Shown here one piece after another: positions 52,929 through 60,966 of a stretch of DNA of 64,000 nucleotides. The notes below the pieces were generated by a model that did no database searches, was not told the DNA's origin, and was given only the letters and a program-made list of their open reading frames with translations. Source of the DNA: Aminobacter ciceronei. Its GTDB lineage: Bacteria > Pseudomonadota > Alphaproteobacteria > Rhizobiales > Rhizobiaceae. Each line of letters opens with the position of its first letter. Positions within the stretch are counted from its first letter, which is position 1. A program made the position numbers and the translations under genes. The stretch spans positions 186,001-250,000 of the forward strand of contig NZ_JACJHY010000001.1 in the NCBI RefSeq assembly GCF_014138625.1, given 5' to 3'.

Positions 52929-54101
52929 TCAGCGCGCGGCGGCGAGCCGGATCGACCTGTTGCTCGCCCCAAGTACCGCCAGCGCCACCAGCGGAAAAGC
53001 GGCGGCGACGAGGCCGAGGTCGGACGGCCGGGCGAATTCCAGCACGCGGCCGCCGATGACGGTACCGAAGGCAATGCCGAAATAGAGTGCCGAGGCGTTG
53101 AGCGACAGGGTCAGGTGCGCGATCTCCGGACCGAAGCCGACGATACGGCTTGCCTGTGCGGGTGGGAAGGCCCATCCGATTATGCCCCACGGCACCATCA
53201 GCGCGATCAGCACCGGGCCGGCGACATGGTGCGGCAGCAGCTTCAGGGTCAGTGCAATGGCGATGCAGAAGCCCGACGACATCAAGAGCGAGATCACCAC
53301 CATGCGCGTCGCGCCGATGCGGTCCGCGAGATAGCCGCTCGACAGGTTGCCGATGACGGCCCCGACGCCGAAGGCCAAAAGCATGCCTGGAAGTGCTATT
53401 TCAGGCAGCCCCGCTCCTTCGAGCGCCAGCGGTGCGATGTACGAAATCACGGTGAATCCGCCGGCGAGATAGAGCAGCGTCACCAGGAGCGAGGGCAGGA
53501 TGCCGGGCCGGGCAATGGCGGTGAAGCGCTCACTGAGCGTCAACTTGATACCGCGCGAGTCCCGGGGCAGCCGCACCCACAATATCGCCGCGCAGGAGAT
53601 GCCAAGCAGTGCAATGGCAACGAAGGTGCCGCGCCAGCCCCACATGGTGGCAATCAACGATCCGACCGGCGCGCCGAGTGCCACTGCAAAGGTCGTGCCG
53701 CCGACGACGACCGCGATCGCCCGTGCTCGGTGCTCGGGGCCGGCAAGTGACACGGCGGTTGCCTGGGCAGTCGCAGCATAAAGTCCGGCCGACATGCCCA
53801 TCACGATCTGCGCGATCAGAAGCCCGGCAAAGGAGCTGCTCATCGCTGCAATGATGTTGCCGGCGACGAACACCAGCATGGTCGCGGCAAGCACCCGGCG
53901 ACGGTCGATCTCGCCGGCCAGCGCCGACAAGACTGGCGCGCCGATCGCATAGGCAAGCGAGAACGCCATGATCAGGTAACCCGCGAACGGTATCGACACA
54001 TGCGCGTCGCCGGCGATTGCCGGCAACAGGCTGGAAAACACGAAGCCGACGGTGCTCATGGCGAACGAACCGACCGCCAGCCAGATAAGGCGCTTGTCCA
54101 T
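52929..54101 (-). CDS. MFS transporter, AraJ/YdhP-like
   Basis: 390 residues, twelve helices. LAVGSFAMSTVGFVFSSLLPAIA opens helix 1, GEIDRRRVLAATMLVFVAGNIIAAMS carries the loop 2-3 motif, and AAMSSSFAGLLIAQIVMG follows. Typical of sugar or drug exporters of the DHA1 group; substrate unknown. Divergent from an ArsR gene; a TTGAAC repeat region lies 12-40 bp upstream of the start. Confidence 0.88.
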   Translation of the reverse strand: MDKRLIWLAVGSFAMSTVGFVFSSLLPAIAGDAHVSIPFAGYLIMAFSLAYAIGAPVLSALAGEIDRRRVLAATMLVFVAGNIIAAMSSSFAGLLIAQIVMGMSAGLYAATAQATAVSLAGPEHRARAIAVVVGGTTFAVALGAPVGSLIATMWGWRGTFVAIALLGISCAAILWVRLPRDSRGIKLTLSERFTAIARPGILPSLLVTLLYLAGGFTVISYIAPLALEGAGLPEIALPGMLLAFGVGAVIGNLSSGYLADRIGATRMVVISLLMSSGFCIAIALTLKLLPHHVAGPVLIALMVPWGIIGWAFPPAQASRIVGFGPEIAHLTLSLNASALYFGIAFGTVIGGRVLEFARPSDLGLVAAAFPLVALAVLGASNRSIRLAAAR

Positions 54102-54113
54102 GACAGTGTCCTT

Positions 54114-54140
54114 AGTTCAAAATATGTTGAACTATTGAAC
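54114..54140. promoter_or_regulatory. Operator-like repeats AGTTCAA / TTGAACT / TTGAAC
   Basis: AGTTCAA (54114-54120) and TTGAACT (54127-54133) form an inverted repeat with a 6-bp spacer, and a third TTGAAC follows (54135-54140). Located just before the MFS start and about 110 bp ahead of the ArsR gene; a candidate ArsR site. Confidence 0.6.
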
Positions 54141-54248
54141 TTATCCCCCCGTCATGTCAATCTGTGTATTCGACCTCTGCTGCCATCCTCATGTCAGCAG
54201 CCAGTCCAAAACCTTGAACCGACCAACAAGCGCCGCTACCTTCCGACC

Positions 54249-54590
54249 ATGTCCTTGCCCCATCCAAATCTCGACCAGATCAGCCTTGCCAACGTGCTGT
54301 CAGTGCTTGGCGACCAGACCCGCCTCGCCATTGTCGGTTATCTCGCCTGCAACGAGGGTCTGGCGGTGAGCTGCGGCCAGTTTTCCGAGTTCGGCTCCAA
54401 GACGAACCTGTCCTACCATCTGGCCAAGCTGCGCGAGGCCGGCATCACCCACACAGAGGTGGCAGGTACCAGCCGGCTGATCTCGTTGCGCCGCGCCGAT
54501 CTCGACAGCCGCTTCCCCGGCCTGCTCGATTCGATCATCACCGCGGCCCAGGAACTCCCCGCACTCGAGCGCCTCCGCGACGAGGCCTGA
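54249..54590 (+). CDS. ArsR-type winged-helix transcriptional regulator
   Basis: 113 residues from ATG 54249. ISLANVLSVLGDQTRLAIVGYLACNEGLAVSCGQFSEFGSKTNLSYHLAKLREAGITHTEVAGTSRLISLRRADLD (read in parts) is an ArsR winged helix; two Cys could be redox or metal ligands but the usual CxC motif is absent. Two bases separate its stop from the phosphoesterase start (TGAGCATG), so they share an operon. Probably also regulates the divergent MFS gene. Confidence 0.88.
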   Translation: MSLPHPNLDQISLANVLSVLGDQTRLAIVGYLACNEGLAVSCGQFSEFGSKTNLSYHLAKLREAGITHTEVAGTSRLISLRRADLDSRFPGLLDSIITAAQELPALERLRDEA

Positions 54591-54592
54591 GC

Positions 54593-55348
54593 ATGCGCAT
54601 TGCCGTCATCGCCGACATCCATGGCAACATCCTTGCACTGGAGGCTGTCGTCGCCGACCTCGCCCGGCGCGGCGGCGCCGATGTCGTCGTCAATCTCGGC
54701 GATCTGGTTTCCGGTCCGCTCTGGCCCAGCGAAACGGCAGCGACGCTGCAGGCCCTTGGCTGGCCGACGGTGCGTGGCAACCATGACCGCCGCGTCGCCA
54801 CCGACCCGCTCTCCGACATGGGCCCGTCCGACCGCTTCGCCTATGATCGCCTGACGCCAGCCCAGCGTGACTGGATGGAGGCAATGCCGCTGACCTTGGA
54901 GATCGCCCCGTCGGTGCTCGCCTTCCACGCCCGCCCCGATCACGACGAGCGCTATCTCTCCGAGGTCATCGATGAAGGCCAGCTCATCCGCGCGCCGCTG
55001 AAAGTCATCGAAAGCCGCCTCCGGCAGGTCGACCCCAAATATCGGCTGCTGCTCGCCGGCCACAGCCACCGTGCCGATCTCGTCCAGCTCTCCGGCGGGC
55101 GTCTTCTGTTCAATCCCGGCAGCGTCGGCGCCCCAGCCTATGACGACGACACTGCGCCTGCCCATGTCTCCGAGCAGGGCTCGCCGCTGGCGCGCTATGG
55201 CCTCGTCGAACTCGACGCTGCCGGCATTGTCACCAGTGTCGATGCGCTTGCAGTGACCTATGACTATGAAGCCGCAGCCCACCGCGCCGTCGAGGGCGGC
55301 CGCCCGGAATGGGCTCATGCCTTGCGCACCGGCTTCATGCCGGACTGA
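54593..55348 (+). CDS. Metallophosphoesterase family protein
   Basis: 251 residues of the YfcE/MJ0936-like type. Metal motifs DxH in IADIHGN, GDLVSG, GNHDRR and GHSHRADLV are complete, with FNPGSVGAP near the end. Cytoplasmic, metal-dependent phosphodiesterase or phosphatase; substrate unknown. Second gene in an operon with the ArsR regulator. Confidence 0.92.
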   Translation: MRIAVIADIHGNILALEAVVADLARRGGADVVVNLGDLVSGPLWPSETAATLQALGWPTVRGNHDRRVATDPLSDMGPSDRFAYDRLTPAQRDWMEAMPLTLEIAPSVLAFHARPDHDERYLSEVIDEGQLIRAPLKVIESRLRQVDPKYRLLLAGHSHRADLVQLSGGRLLFNPGSVGAPAYDDDTAPAHVSEQGSPLARYGLVELDAAGIVTSVDALAVTYDYEAAAHRAVEGGRPEWAHALRTGFMPD

Positions 55349-55386
55349 TCCGGCAGTTCGCCCCCACTATCGGCTCTGGCTCCCGG

Positions 55387-57792
55387 CTAACTGGCCAATT
55401 TCCTACGCCGGCCCGGCTTCGACGTCTTCTTGCCGCCACCCGAGCGCGCCGGCTTCGTCGCCGGTTTGAGCGTGCCATCCCTTGCCAAATCCTTCGGCTC
55501 CAGTGTCAGCGCCGGCCTGCCGATCGCCTCTTGCCCGGCGCGGACGTCGGCAGCGCGTAGCGTGTCGCCGAAATCAAGCCCGGTAAGGCTCTCGACATGA
55601 GCGACGGTCGTCAGGAACTCCGACACCCGCGCCAGTTCCTCGGCATCGCCAAACGCCTCCGCCATGCCTTCGGGCATCACTTCGATCAGCGGCCCCTGGT
55701 CGGCGAGCAGTGCTATCGCGCGCAGGTCGTTGCCGTCGTTCCACGCCGCGATTTTCCAGAATTTCAGCGGCACCTTGCTTTCGAAACGATAGGGCGGGTC
55801 GCTGTCGGCGAACACTGGCCCGGCAAACACTGTCACCCTTTGGCGCATTGTCACCGCGTTGCGCAGCACATAGGTCTCGACCGCCCGCCAGCGAAGCTTG
55901 CCCTTCGAGCCCGGCCGGTTGAGCGCACTGCCCTGGTTGAAGAAGCCGAGCTGCGGTGCCGCATTGGTGTAGAAGAACGTGTCCCGCTCGGCTGCCACCG
56001 CCTCCGCATCGGTGCCCCAGGCCGGGTCGCCGCGCAGCGTGATGTGGCCCTTCTGGAAAATCCGCGCCTTGCGTTCGTTCGATGTGGCAATCGGAAAGCC
56101 AGCCACTTTCTGTGCGTCATAGAAGGGCTTGTTCATTTGCTCTTCGAGAGCCACGCGGCGGTCCGGTCTGAAATCGTCGCTGGCTTCCGCCCCGCCGATC
56201 GACTCGATGCCGAGCTCGCTCAGGCTCGGATCCTCGGTGACCGTCTTGTCGTCGCGGTTGACCGCCTTGATGCGCGAGCCGTCGATGTTGCAGGCGGTGT
56301 AGTAGGCAAGCCGCCGCTCGGCGTTCATGACGACGGAAAAATGGTGGTAAGGCAGTTCGAACGGGTCGTCGCCCGGCTTGGCCAGAAGATTCTTGGCCGG
56401 CCGCCCAGGCGCGCCGCCGTGCCTGGGCAGCGGCAGCACGAAGCCCGGCACGAAGCCCGGTTCATAGCCGCCACGGTCGTCGAAATTCTCGGTCTTCCAG
56501 CTCGCAGCCTCGGCCCCGGGGCCGCCCGTCCTGACCTCCCCGGATTTCGGCGCGGCACCAGTCGATGCCTGTGCCATCAACGGCGCCCGCACGCTGATCT
56601 CGATCGGGAATGTCCATATCACCGAGCCGTCGTCGCCCAGGCGGGCCTTGGCCTCGCCATCGCCACCCGATGTCAGCGCCTGTGCCTTGCCGGCCTTTGC
56701 CACCACCCGGTCCGGCTCACCGCCCCCCTCCGGCACAGGCTGCAGCTTCAGTCGCCCCGCCTCCTCCCAGATGTCGAGCAATTGCGTCACCGCAGCCCGG
56801 CTGCGCGCGTCCATGCCGGCGAGCCGCGTCTCCAGATCGTTGACGATGGCGCTGATACGGATGCCTTCGTTGATCTCCTTGGCCAGCGGCTTGCCGTCGG
56901 TGCCCATCACCTCGTGCCATGGCCCGCCCCAGTGATGCAGGGCGATCGGCTCCCATTCGTTGTTGAACACCGGCGAGCCCGACGAGCCCTGTTCGGTGTC
57001 GGCGACATAGTGCAGCACATGCAGCGTCTCGTCCCGCGCCACCAGGTGGTTCTCGCGCAGCACCAGCTCCTTGTGCCGGCCGTCGGGATGCTGGACGACA
57101 TTGGCGATCTCGCCCAGCATGTGCTTGTCGCCGGCACTGGACAGCACCAGAAAGCCGAATTCGTCGAGCGCGCGCGGGCCGCGCCGGCGCTGGCCGATGC
57201 CGATCAGCGTGTAGTCGAGCCCGTCTATGTCGTCGGTGACAAAGCACAGATCCGGGTCGAGGAAGAACGACGTCGGCTGCCTGAGTTCGTTGAACTTGTC
57301 GCGCTCATAGTCGAACTGCACCTGGAACCGTGCGGCGTCGGCGGCCGTCTGTATGACGTGATGATTGGTCAGGAAAAGGTTCGGCCCAACAAGGAAGCCC
57401 GAGCCCTGCGGCATCTCGTTGAGAAAGGCGACCCGGCCGACGGCATCCGCCGCACGGCGGCCGCGCTCGAGGAAGGCAACACCGACAAAATCCAGCGTCG
57501 ACCCCTGGATCGCCTCCGGCCCCATCGGCTTGGCGGCGGCCATCGCAGGCTTGCGTCCGGCCTTTGCCGGTTCGCCGACAGTCTCGATCGCCGTGGAGAT
57601 CATCTCGGCTTGTTCGCGGGTCAGGTCGGCCTTGACCTGCAACCGCTCGACGCGGCGACGGCGCTCCGGCTCAGCCGCCAGCGGATTGCCCTCGGCGATG
57701 CGCGCCAGCGACGTGTCTATTTCAGGTCTGGTTTTCTTCAACCGTTCACGAACGACACGTTCAACTTCACCGAAGGTCTGGATATCAACCAT
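55387..57792 (-). CDS. Trypsin-like serine protease fused to NUC-type nuclease
   Basis: 801 residues; start at 57792 preceded by AAGGGGGCGGGC. Residues ~1-70 are helical and charged. Residues ~95-320 are a trypsin-fold protease: LFLTNHHVIQTAA (His ~145), GLDYTLIGI (Asp ~193) and EQGSSGSPVFNNEW (Ser ~271). A linker (~330-440) leads to a DNA/RNA non-specific endonuclease domain (~445-740): LPYHHFSVVMNAERRLAYY, RIFQKGHITLRGDPAWGT (His ~583 in the D-R-G-H-like site, here QKGH) and FFYTNAAPQLGFFNQ (Asn ~619). The tail is basic (GGGKKTSKPGRRRKLAS). No signal peptide. Probably a toxic effector whose nuclease is set free by proteolysis; role in defence is inferred. Confidence 0.85.
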   Translation of the reverse strand: MVDIQTFGEVERVVRERLKKTRPEIDTSLARIAEGNPLAAEPERRRRVERLQVKADLTREQAEMISTAIETVGEPAKAGRKPAMAAAKPMGPEAIQGSTLDFVGVAFLERGRRAADAVGRVAFLNEMPQGSGFLVGPNLFLTNHHVIQTAADAARFQVQFDYERDKFNELRQPTSFFLDPDLCFVTDDIDGLDYTLIGIGQRRRGPRALDEFGFLVLSSAGDKHMLGEIANVVQHPDGRHKELVLRENHLVARDETLHVLHYVADTEQGSSGSPVFNNEWEPIALHHWGGPWHEVMGTDGKPLAKEINEGIRISAIVNDLETRLAGMDARSRAAVTQLLDIWEEAGRLKLQPVPEGGGEPDRVVAKAGKAQALTSGGDGEAKARLGDDGSVIWTFPIEISVRAPLMAQASTGAAPKSGEVRTGGPGAEAASWKTENFDDRGGYEPGFVPGFVLPLPRHGGAPGRPAKNLLAKPGDDPFELPYHHFSVVMNAERRLAYYTACNIDGSRIKAVNRDDKTVTEDPSLSELGIESIGGAEASDDFRPDRRVALEEQMNKPFYDAQKVAGFPIATSNERKARIFQKGHITLRGDPAWGTDAEAVAAERDTFFYTNAAPQLGFFNQGSALNRPGSKGKLRWRAVETYVLRNAVTMRQRVTVFAGPVFADSDPPYRFESKVPLKFWKIAAWNDGNDLRAIALLADQGPLIEVMPEGMAEAFGDAEELARVSEFLTTVAHVESLTGLDFGDTLRAADVRAGQEAIGRPALTLEPKDLARDGTLKPATKPARSGGGKKTSKPGRRRKLAS

Positions 57793-57889
57793 GCCCGCCC
57801 CCTTTGTTGAAGACCCCAAGTATAACTTGAGAGCCTACGCGGAGGTAGCGACGTTTTGTTGACAGCCTTTACGGGCAATATGCCTGAAA

Positions 57890-58486
57890 TCAGCGGCGAA
57901 ACCGCTCCAGCGTCGCCGTGAACAGCTCGGTCAACGCTGCAACGGCATCGTCATATGAGATACGCCCGGCCGCCGTATCACGCGACACGGCCTCGGCCGC
58001 CCCGAGAAGTCCCGACAAGACGGGTTCGCCGATATCGGCGGGCAGATCGACGAAGCGCGAAACCGCATCGCGATATTCCTTGAGATAGCCGTTGCGCAGC
58101 GTCTGGCGAAACTCGTCCATCTCCTCCGTGCCCGAGAGTGCCGAAAACACTGCTCCGGCCTCGGGGCCGGCGCGGCTGGCGCAACGCACATAGGCCTCGC
58201 CCAGAATGCCGGCCACATCACGCAACGTCTTGCCGCAGCTGGCAAGGGCCTCGCGCTGCGTCGCCAGCTGCAGCTCGTTGTAGGAGGAGAACAGCGCCAT
58301 CAGCAGCCCCGCCCTTGTGCCGAAATGCTCATAGGCGATCGGCTTGCTTACCCCTGCCCGTTCAGCGACCCGGGCGAGCGTCAGCGCGTCGGTGCCTTCC
58401 TCGCGCACAATCTCCTGGGCTGCTTCCAGCAGCTGCGCGCGGCGTTCGGCCTTCGGCAGTTTTTTCATCGAACTTGCAGTCGTCAT
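57890..58486 (-). CDS. TetR/AcrR family transcriptional regulator
   Basis: 198 residues (or 192 from 58468). HTH LTLARVAERAGVSKPIAYEHFGTRAGLL at residues ~36-63. C-terminal helical domain of TetR_C type. Divergent from an NADP-dependent oxidoreductase gene; two tandem 15-bp palindromes lie between, so it should repress that gene and itself. Confidence 0.9.
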   Translation of the reverse strand: MTTASSMKKLPKAERRAQLLEAAQEIVREEGTDALTLARVAERAGVSKPIAYEHFGTRAGLLMALFSSYNELQLATQREALASCGKTLRDVAGILGEAYVRCASRAGPEAGAVFSALSGTEEMDEFRQTLRNGYLKEYRDAVSRFVDLPADIGEPVLSGLLGAAEAVSRDTAAGRISYDDAVAALTELFTATLERFRR

Positions 58487-58549
58487 CGCCTTCGCATCCG
58501 GTCAGAAATTTTTCGGCCCGTGGCTTGAACATCGCCACACGCTACATAT

Positions 58550-58578
58550 GTTACCATTAGTAACTTACAAAGAGTAAG
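58550..58578. promoter_or_regulatory. Two TetR operators sharing one base
   Basis: GTTACCATTAGTAAC (58550-58564) and CTTACAAAGAGTAAG (58564-58578) are both perfect 5-bp inverted repeats with a 5-bp spacer and share base 58564. They lie 39 bp before the oxidoreductase start. Confidence 0.8.
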
Positions 58579-58616
58579 CTACACATGGTAGATGACTACA
58601 CATATAGGGGAATTCA

Positions 58617-59621
58617 ATGTCCATTGCAGCCCGTGAAATCCACCTGAAGAGTCGCCCGGCCGGCCTGCCGGGCGCCGACAACTTCCAACTTGTCGAACGC
58701 AGCTTGCCGGCTCCTGCCGCAGGCCAATTGCTGGTCAAAACGCTGTTCATGTCGGTCGACCCCTACATGCGTGGCCGCATGACCGACAGGCCGAGCTACA
58801 TCGCCCCCTTCGAGATCGGCCAGCCGCTTGAAGGCTCCGCCGTCGGTATCGTCGAGCAGTCCGCCCATCCCGAGTTCAAGGCCGGCGACATGGTCAGCCA
58901 CTTCTCCGGCTGGCGCGATCACGTGCTCGTCGACGCTGCCACCGCAAACAAGATCGACACCTCGAAGGCGCCGGCCGAAGCCTGGCTCGGCCCGTTGGGC
59001 ATCCCTGGTCACACCGCCTATGTCGGCCTGCTCCGCATAGCCGGGCTCAAGGCCGGTGAAACCGTCTTCGTCTCGGCCGCCGCCGGCGCCGTTGGTTCGA
59101 TGGCGGTGCAGATCGCCAAGCTCAAGGGAGCCCGTGTCGTCGCTTCCGTAGGCTCGGAGGAAAAGGCTCGCTGGGTCAAGGAACTCGGCGCCGACGCCAT
59201 CATCAACTACCGCACGGCAGGCGACCTGACCGAGGCACTGAAAAAAGCAGCGCCCGAAGGCATCGACGTCTATTTCGACAATGTCGGCGGCGACCACCTC
59301 AGGGCAGCGCTCGAAGCAGCCAAGCCCCGCGCCCGCTTCGCCATCTGCGGCATGATCTCCGGCTACAATGACGAAAAGCCCGTTCCCGGTCCCGACAATC
59401 TCGCCGCAATGGTCATCAAGAGCATCAGCATGCGCGGCTTTCTCGTGCTGGATCACTTCGACATCCTGCCAGAATTCATCGCCGACATGGCCGGCTGGCT
59501 GGCCGATGGCCGCGTGACCTATCGCGACACGGTCGTCTCGGGTCTCGAAAACGCGCCCCAGGCCTTCATCGGGCTCTTCTCCGGCGACAACCTCGGCAAG
59601 ATGCTGGTCAAGCTCGACTGA
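58617..59621 (+). CDS. NADP-dependent oxidoreductase, zinc-free MDR (CurA/PTGR-like)
   Basis: 334 residues. PAPAAGQLLVKTLFMSVDPYMRGRM at the N-terminus is the LTB4DH/CurA-family start. Cofactor site AAAGAVGSMAVQIAKLKGARVVA (~residues 155-177), and FDNVGGDHLRAAL. Reduces activated double bonds (enones, enals) with NADPH. AGGGGAATTCA precedes the ATG. Controlled by the divergent TetR, probably induced by reactive carbonyl compounds. Confidence 0.9.
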   Translation: MSIAAREIHLKSRPAGLPGADNFQLVERSLPAPAAGQLLVKTLFMSVDPYMRGRMTDRPSYIAPFEIGQPLEGSAVGIVEQSAHPEFKAGDMVSHFSGWRDHVLVDAATANKIDTSKAPAEAWLGPLGIPGHTAYVGLLRIAGLKAGETVFVSAAAGAVGSMAVQIAKLKGARVVASVGSEEKARWVKELGADAIINYRTAGDLTEALKKAAPEGIDVYFDNVGGDHLRAALEAAKPRARFAICGMISGYNDEKPVPGPDNLAAMVIKSISMRGFLVLDHFDILPEFIADMAGWLADGRVTYRDTVVSGLENAPQAFIGLFSGDNLGKMLVKLD

Positions 59622-59714
59622 CATCCGGCGGCTGGTTCGCTCGCCGCCTTCACCTCATTCCAATCCAGACGTTAGAGCGCCGCCTTCGCGCGGCCACGGA
59701 GGAGTACTGCCCAA

Positions 59715-60716
59715 ATGACCACGCACAAGCCCGTCCTGATCATCGGCGGTGCCGGTTTCGTCGGCGCGCTCGCCGCCCGCACCCTGCGCAAGCTGCACCC
59801 CAAACTCCCCATCGCCATCGGCGGCCGCAATCTTGAGAAAGCCGAAGCCGTCGCCAAGGAGATCGGCAATGCCGAGGCTGTCGTCATCGACCTCAACCGC
59901 AAGGACCTCGGCGTAGCGGCAAACAAAGGCTTCAGCGCCATTGCCATGTTCGTCTATGACGACACGCTCAACGCCCTCCACTACGCCCAGACCAACGCCG
60001 TGCCCTATCTCAGCGTTTCGACCGGCATCCAGGAGATCGGACCGGAGATAGCGCTTTATGCCCACAAGGCGAACGCGCCGTTCCTGATGGGCAGCAGCTG
60101 GCTCGGCGGTGCCGCGAGCCTCGCCGTCGTGCATTTCGCCAGGCAGTTCGAGACCGTGGATTCGATCGAAATCACCGCCCTTCTCGACGAACACGACATG
60201 GGCGGCCCCGCCGCCGAAGCCGACTTCACCCGCCTCACAATGATGTCCAGCACCCTGGGCCTCGAAAGCGGCAAATGGCATTGGAAACCCTCGGGCGAAC
60301 AAGGCCGCAGCGTGACGAGTGTCGACGGCAGGCAGGTGCCAGGTCTGTCCTATGCACCATTCGACGTCTTTAGCCTGCCGGTCACCACCGGCGCCGAGAC
60401 GGTGCTGTTCGATTTTGCGCTCGGCGAAACCGCAAGCCGCCATCGCGGCGAGCATTTCTCCACCGAGATCACCATCGCCATCTCGGGCAAGAGAAAAGAC
60501 GGCACAGAGGGCCGTAGCCGCTACGAATTCGTCCATCCCGAAGGACAGGCGCCGGTCACAGCGCTCGCCGTCGCACTAGCGGTCGAGCGGCTGGTAGGCC
60601 TCGACGGCAAGGCAGCGCCCGCGCCGGGCCTCTACTTCGCCGAAATGCTCGTGGAAGCGGACCATGCGATCAAGCGTTTCAAGGAATTCGGCGCCAGCAT
60701 CAAGCAGGCAGCCTAG
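59715..60716 (+). CDS. Saccharopine dehydrogenase-like NAD(P)-binding oxidoreductase
   Basis: 333 residues. VLIIGGAGFVGALAARTLRK is the N-terminal dinucleotide fold, IGGRNLEKAEAVAKEIG supplies the Arg/Glu typical of saccharopine-dehydrogenase-like proteins. The C-terminal half (SVTSVDGRQVPGLSYAPFDVFS, split, SGKRKDGTEGRSRYEFV) also fits. Substrate unknown. It lies 94 nt downstream of the oxidoreductase on the same strand, so may share its transcript and control. Confidence 0.8.
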   Translation: MTTHKPVLIIGGAGFVGALAARTLRKLHPKLPIAIGGRNLEKAEAVAKEIGNAEAVVIDLNRKDLGVAANKGFSAIAMFVYDDTLNALHYAQTNAVPYLSVSTGIQEIGPEIALYAHKANAPFLMGSSWLGGAASLAVVHFARQFETVDSIEITALLDEHDMGGPAAEADFTRLTMMSSTLGLESGKWHWKPSGEQGRSVTSVDGRQVPGLSYAPFDVFSLPVTTGAETVLFDFALGETASRHRGEHFSTEITIAISGKRKDGTEGRSRYEFVHPEGQAPVTALAVALAVERLVGLDGKAAPAPGLYFAEMLVEADHAIKRFKEFGASIKQAA

Positions 60717-60966
60717 GCCAAAACCCGCTCCAGATGGGCAGTCGCGGACCTCAGCGGCTGCCCTTCCGATATCCGGACACGCACTGTGGGCAACCGACGC
60801 GCATCAAAGCCGCATCCCGGCACAGGAAAAGCATTTTTTGGGGTTCCCCCCTCCCCAACCTTCCCCTATAAGGCGCGCCTAGCCTCTAGTTGACTCTCTC
60901 TTGCGCACCGGCCGGGATTCTCCCGTCCCGGTTCTTCGCGCAGGCATATCTTACGGACCGTACACA
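60717..60966. other. carB leader region
   Basis: 250 bp without a gene. A small hairpin CCGGGA / TCCCGG lies at about 60910-60930 in the leader; the CCCTATAAGG stretch at about 60862-60872 may be part of a promoter. No riboswitch pattern recognised. Confidence 0.4.

Noticed and set aside
55597-57810. 737-codon open frame opposite the protease-nuclease gene
   Set aside because: It lies wholly antisense to a gene with clear domains, and its composition (Arg/His/Leu-rich, no recognisable motif) is that of a GC-rich shadow frame.
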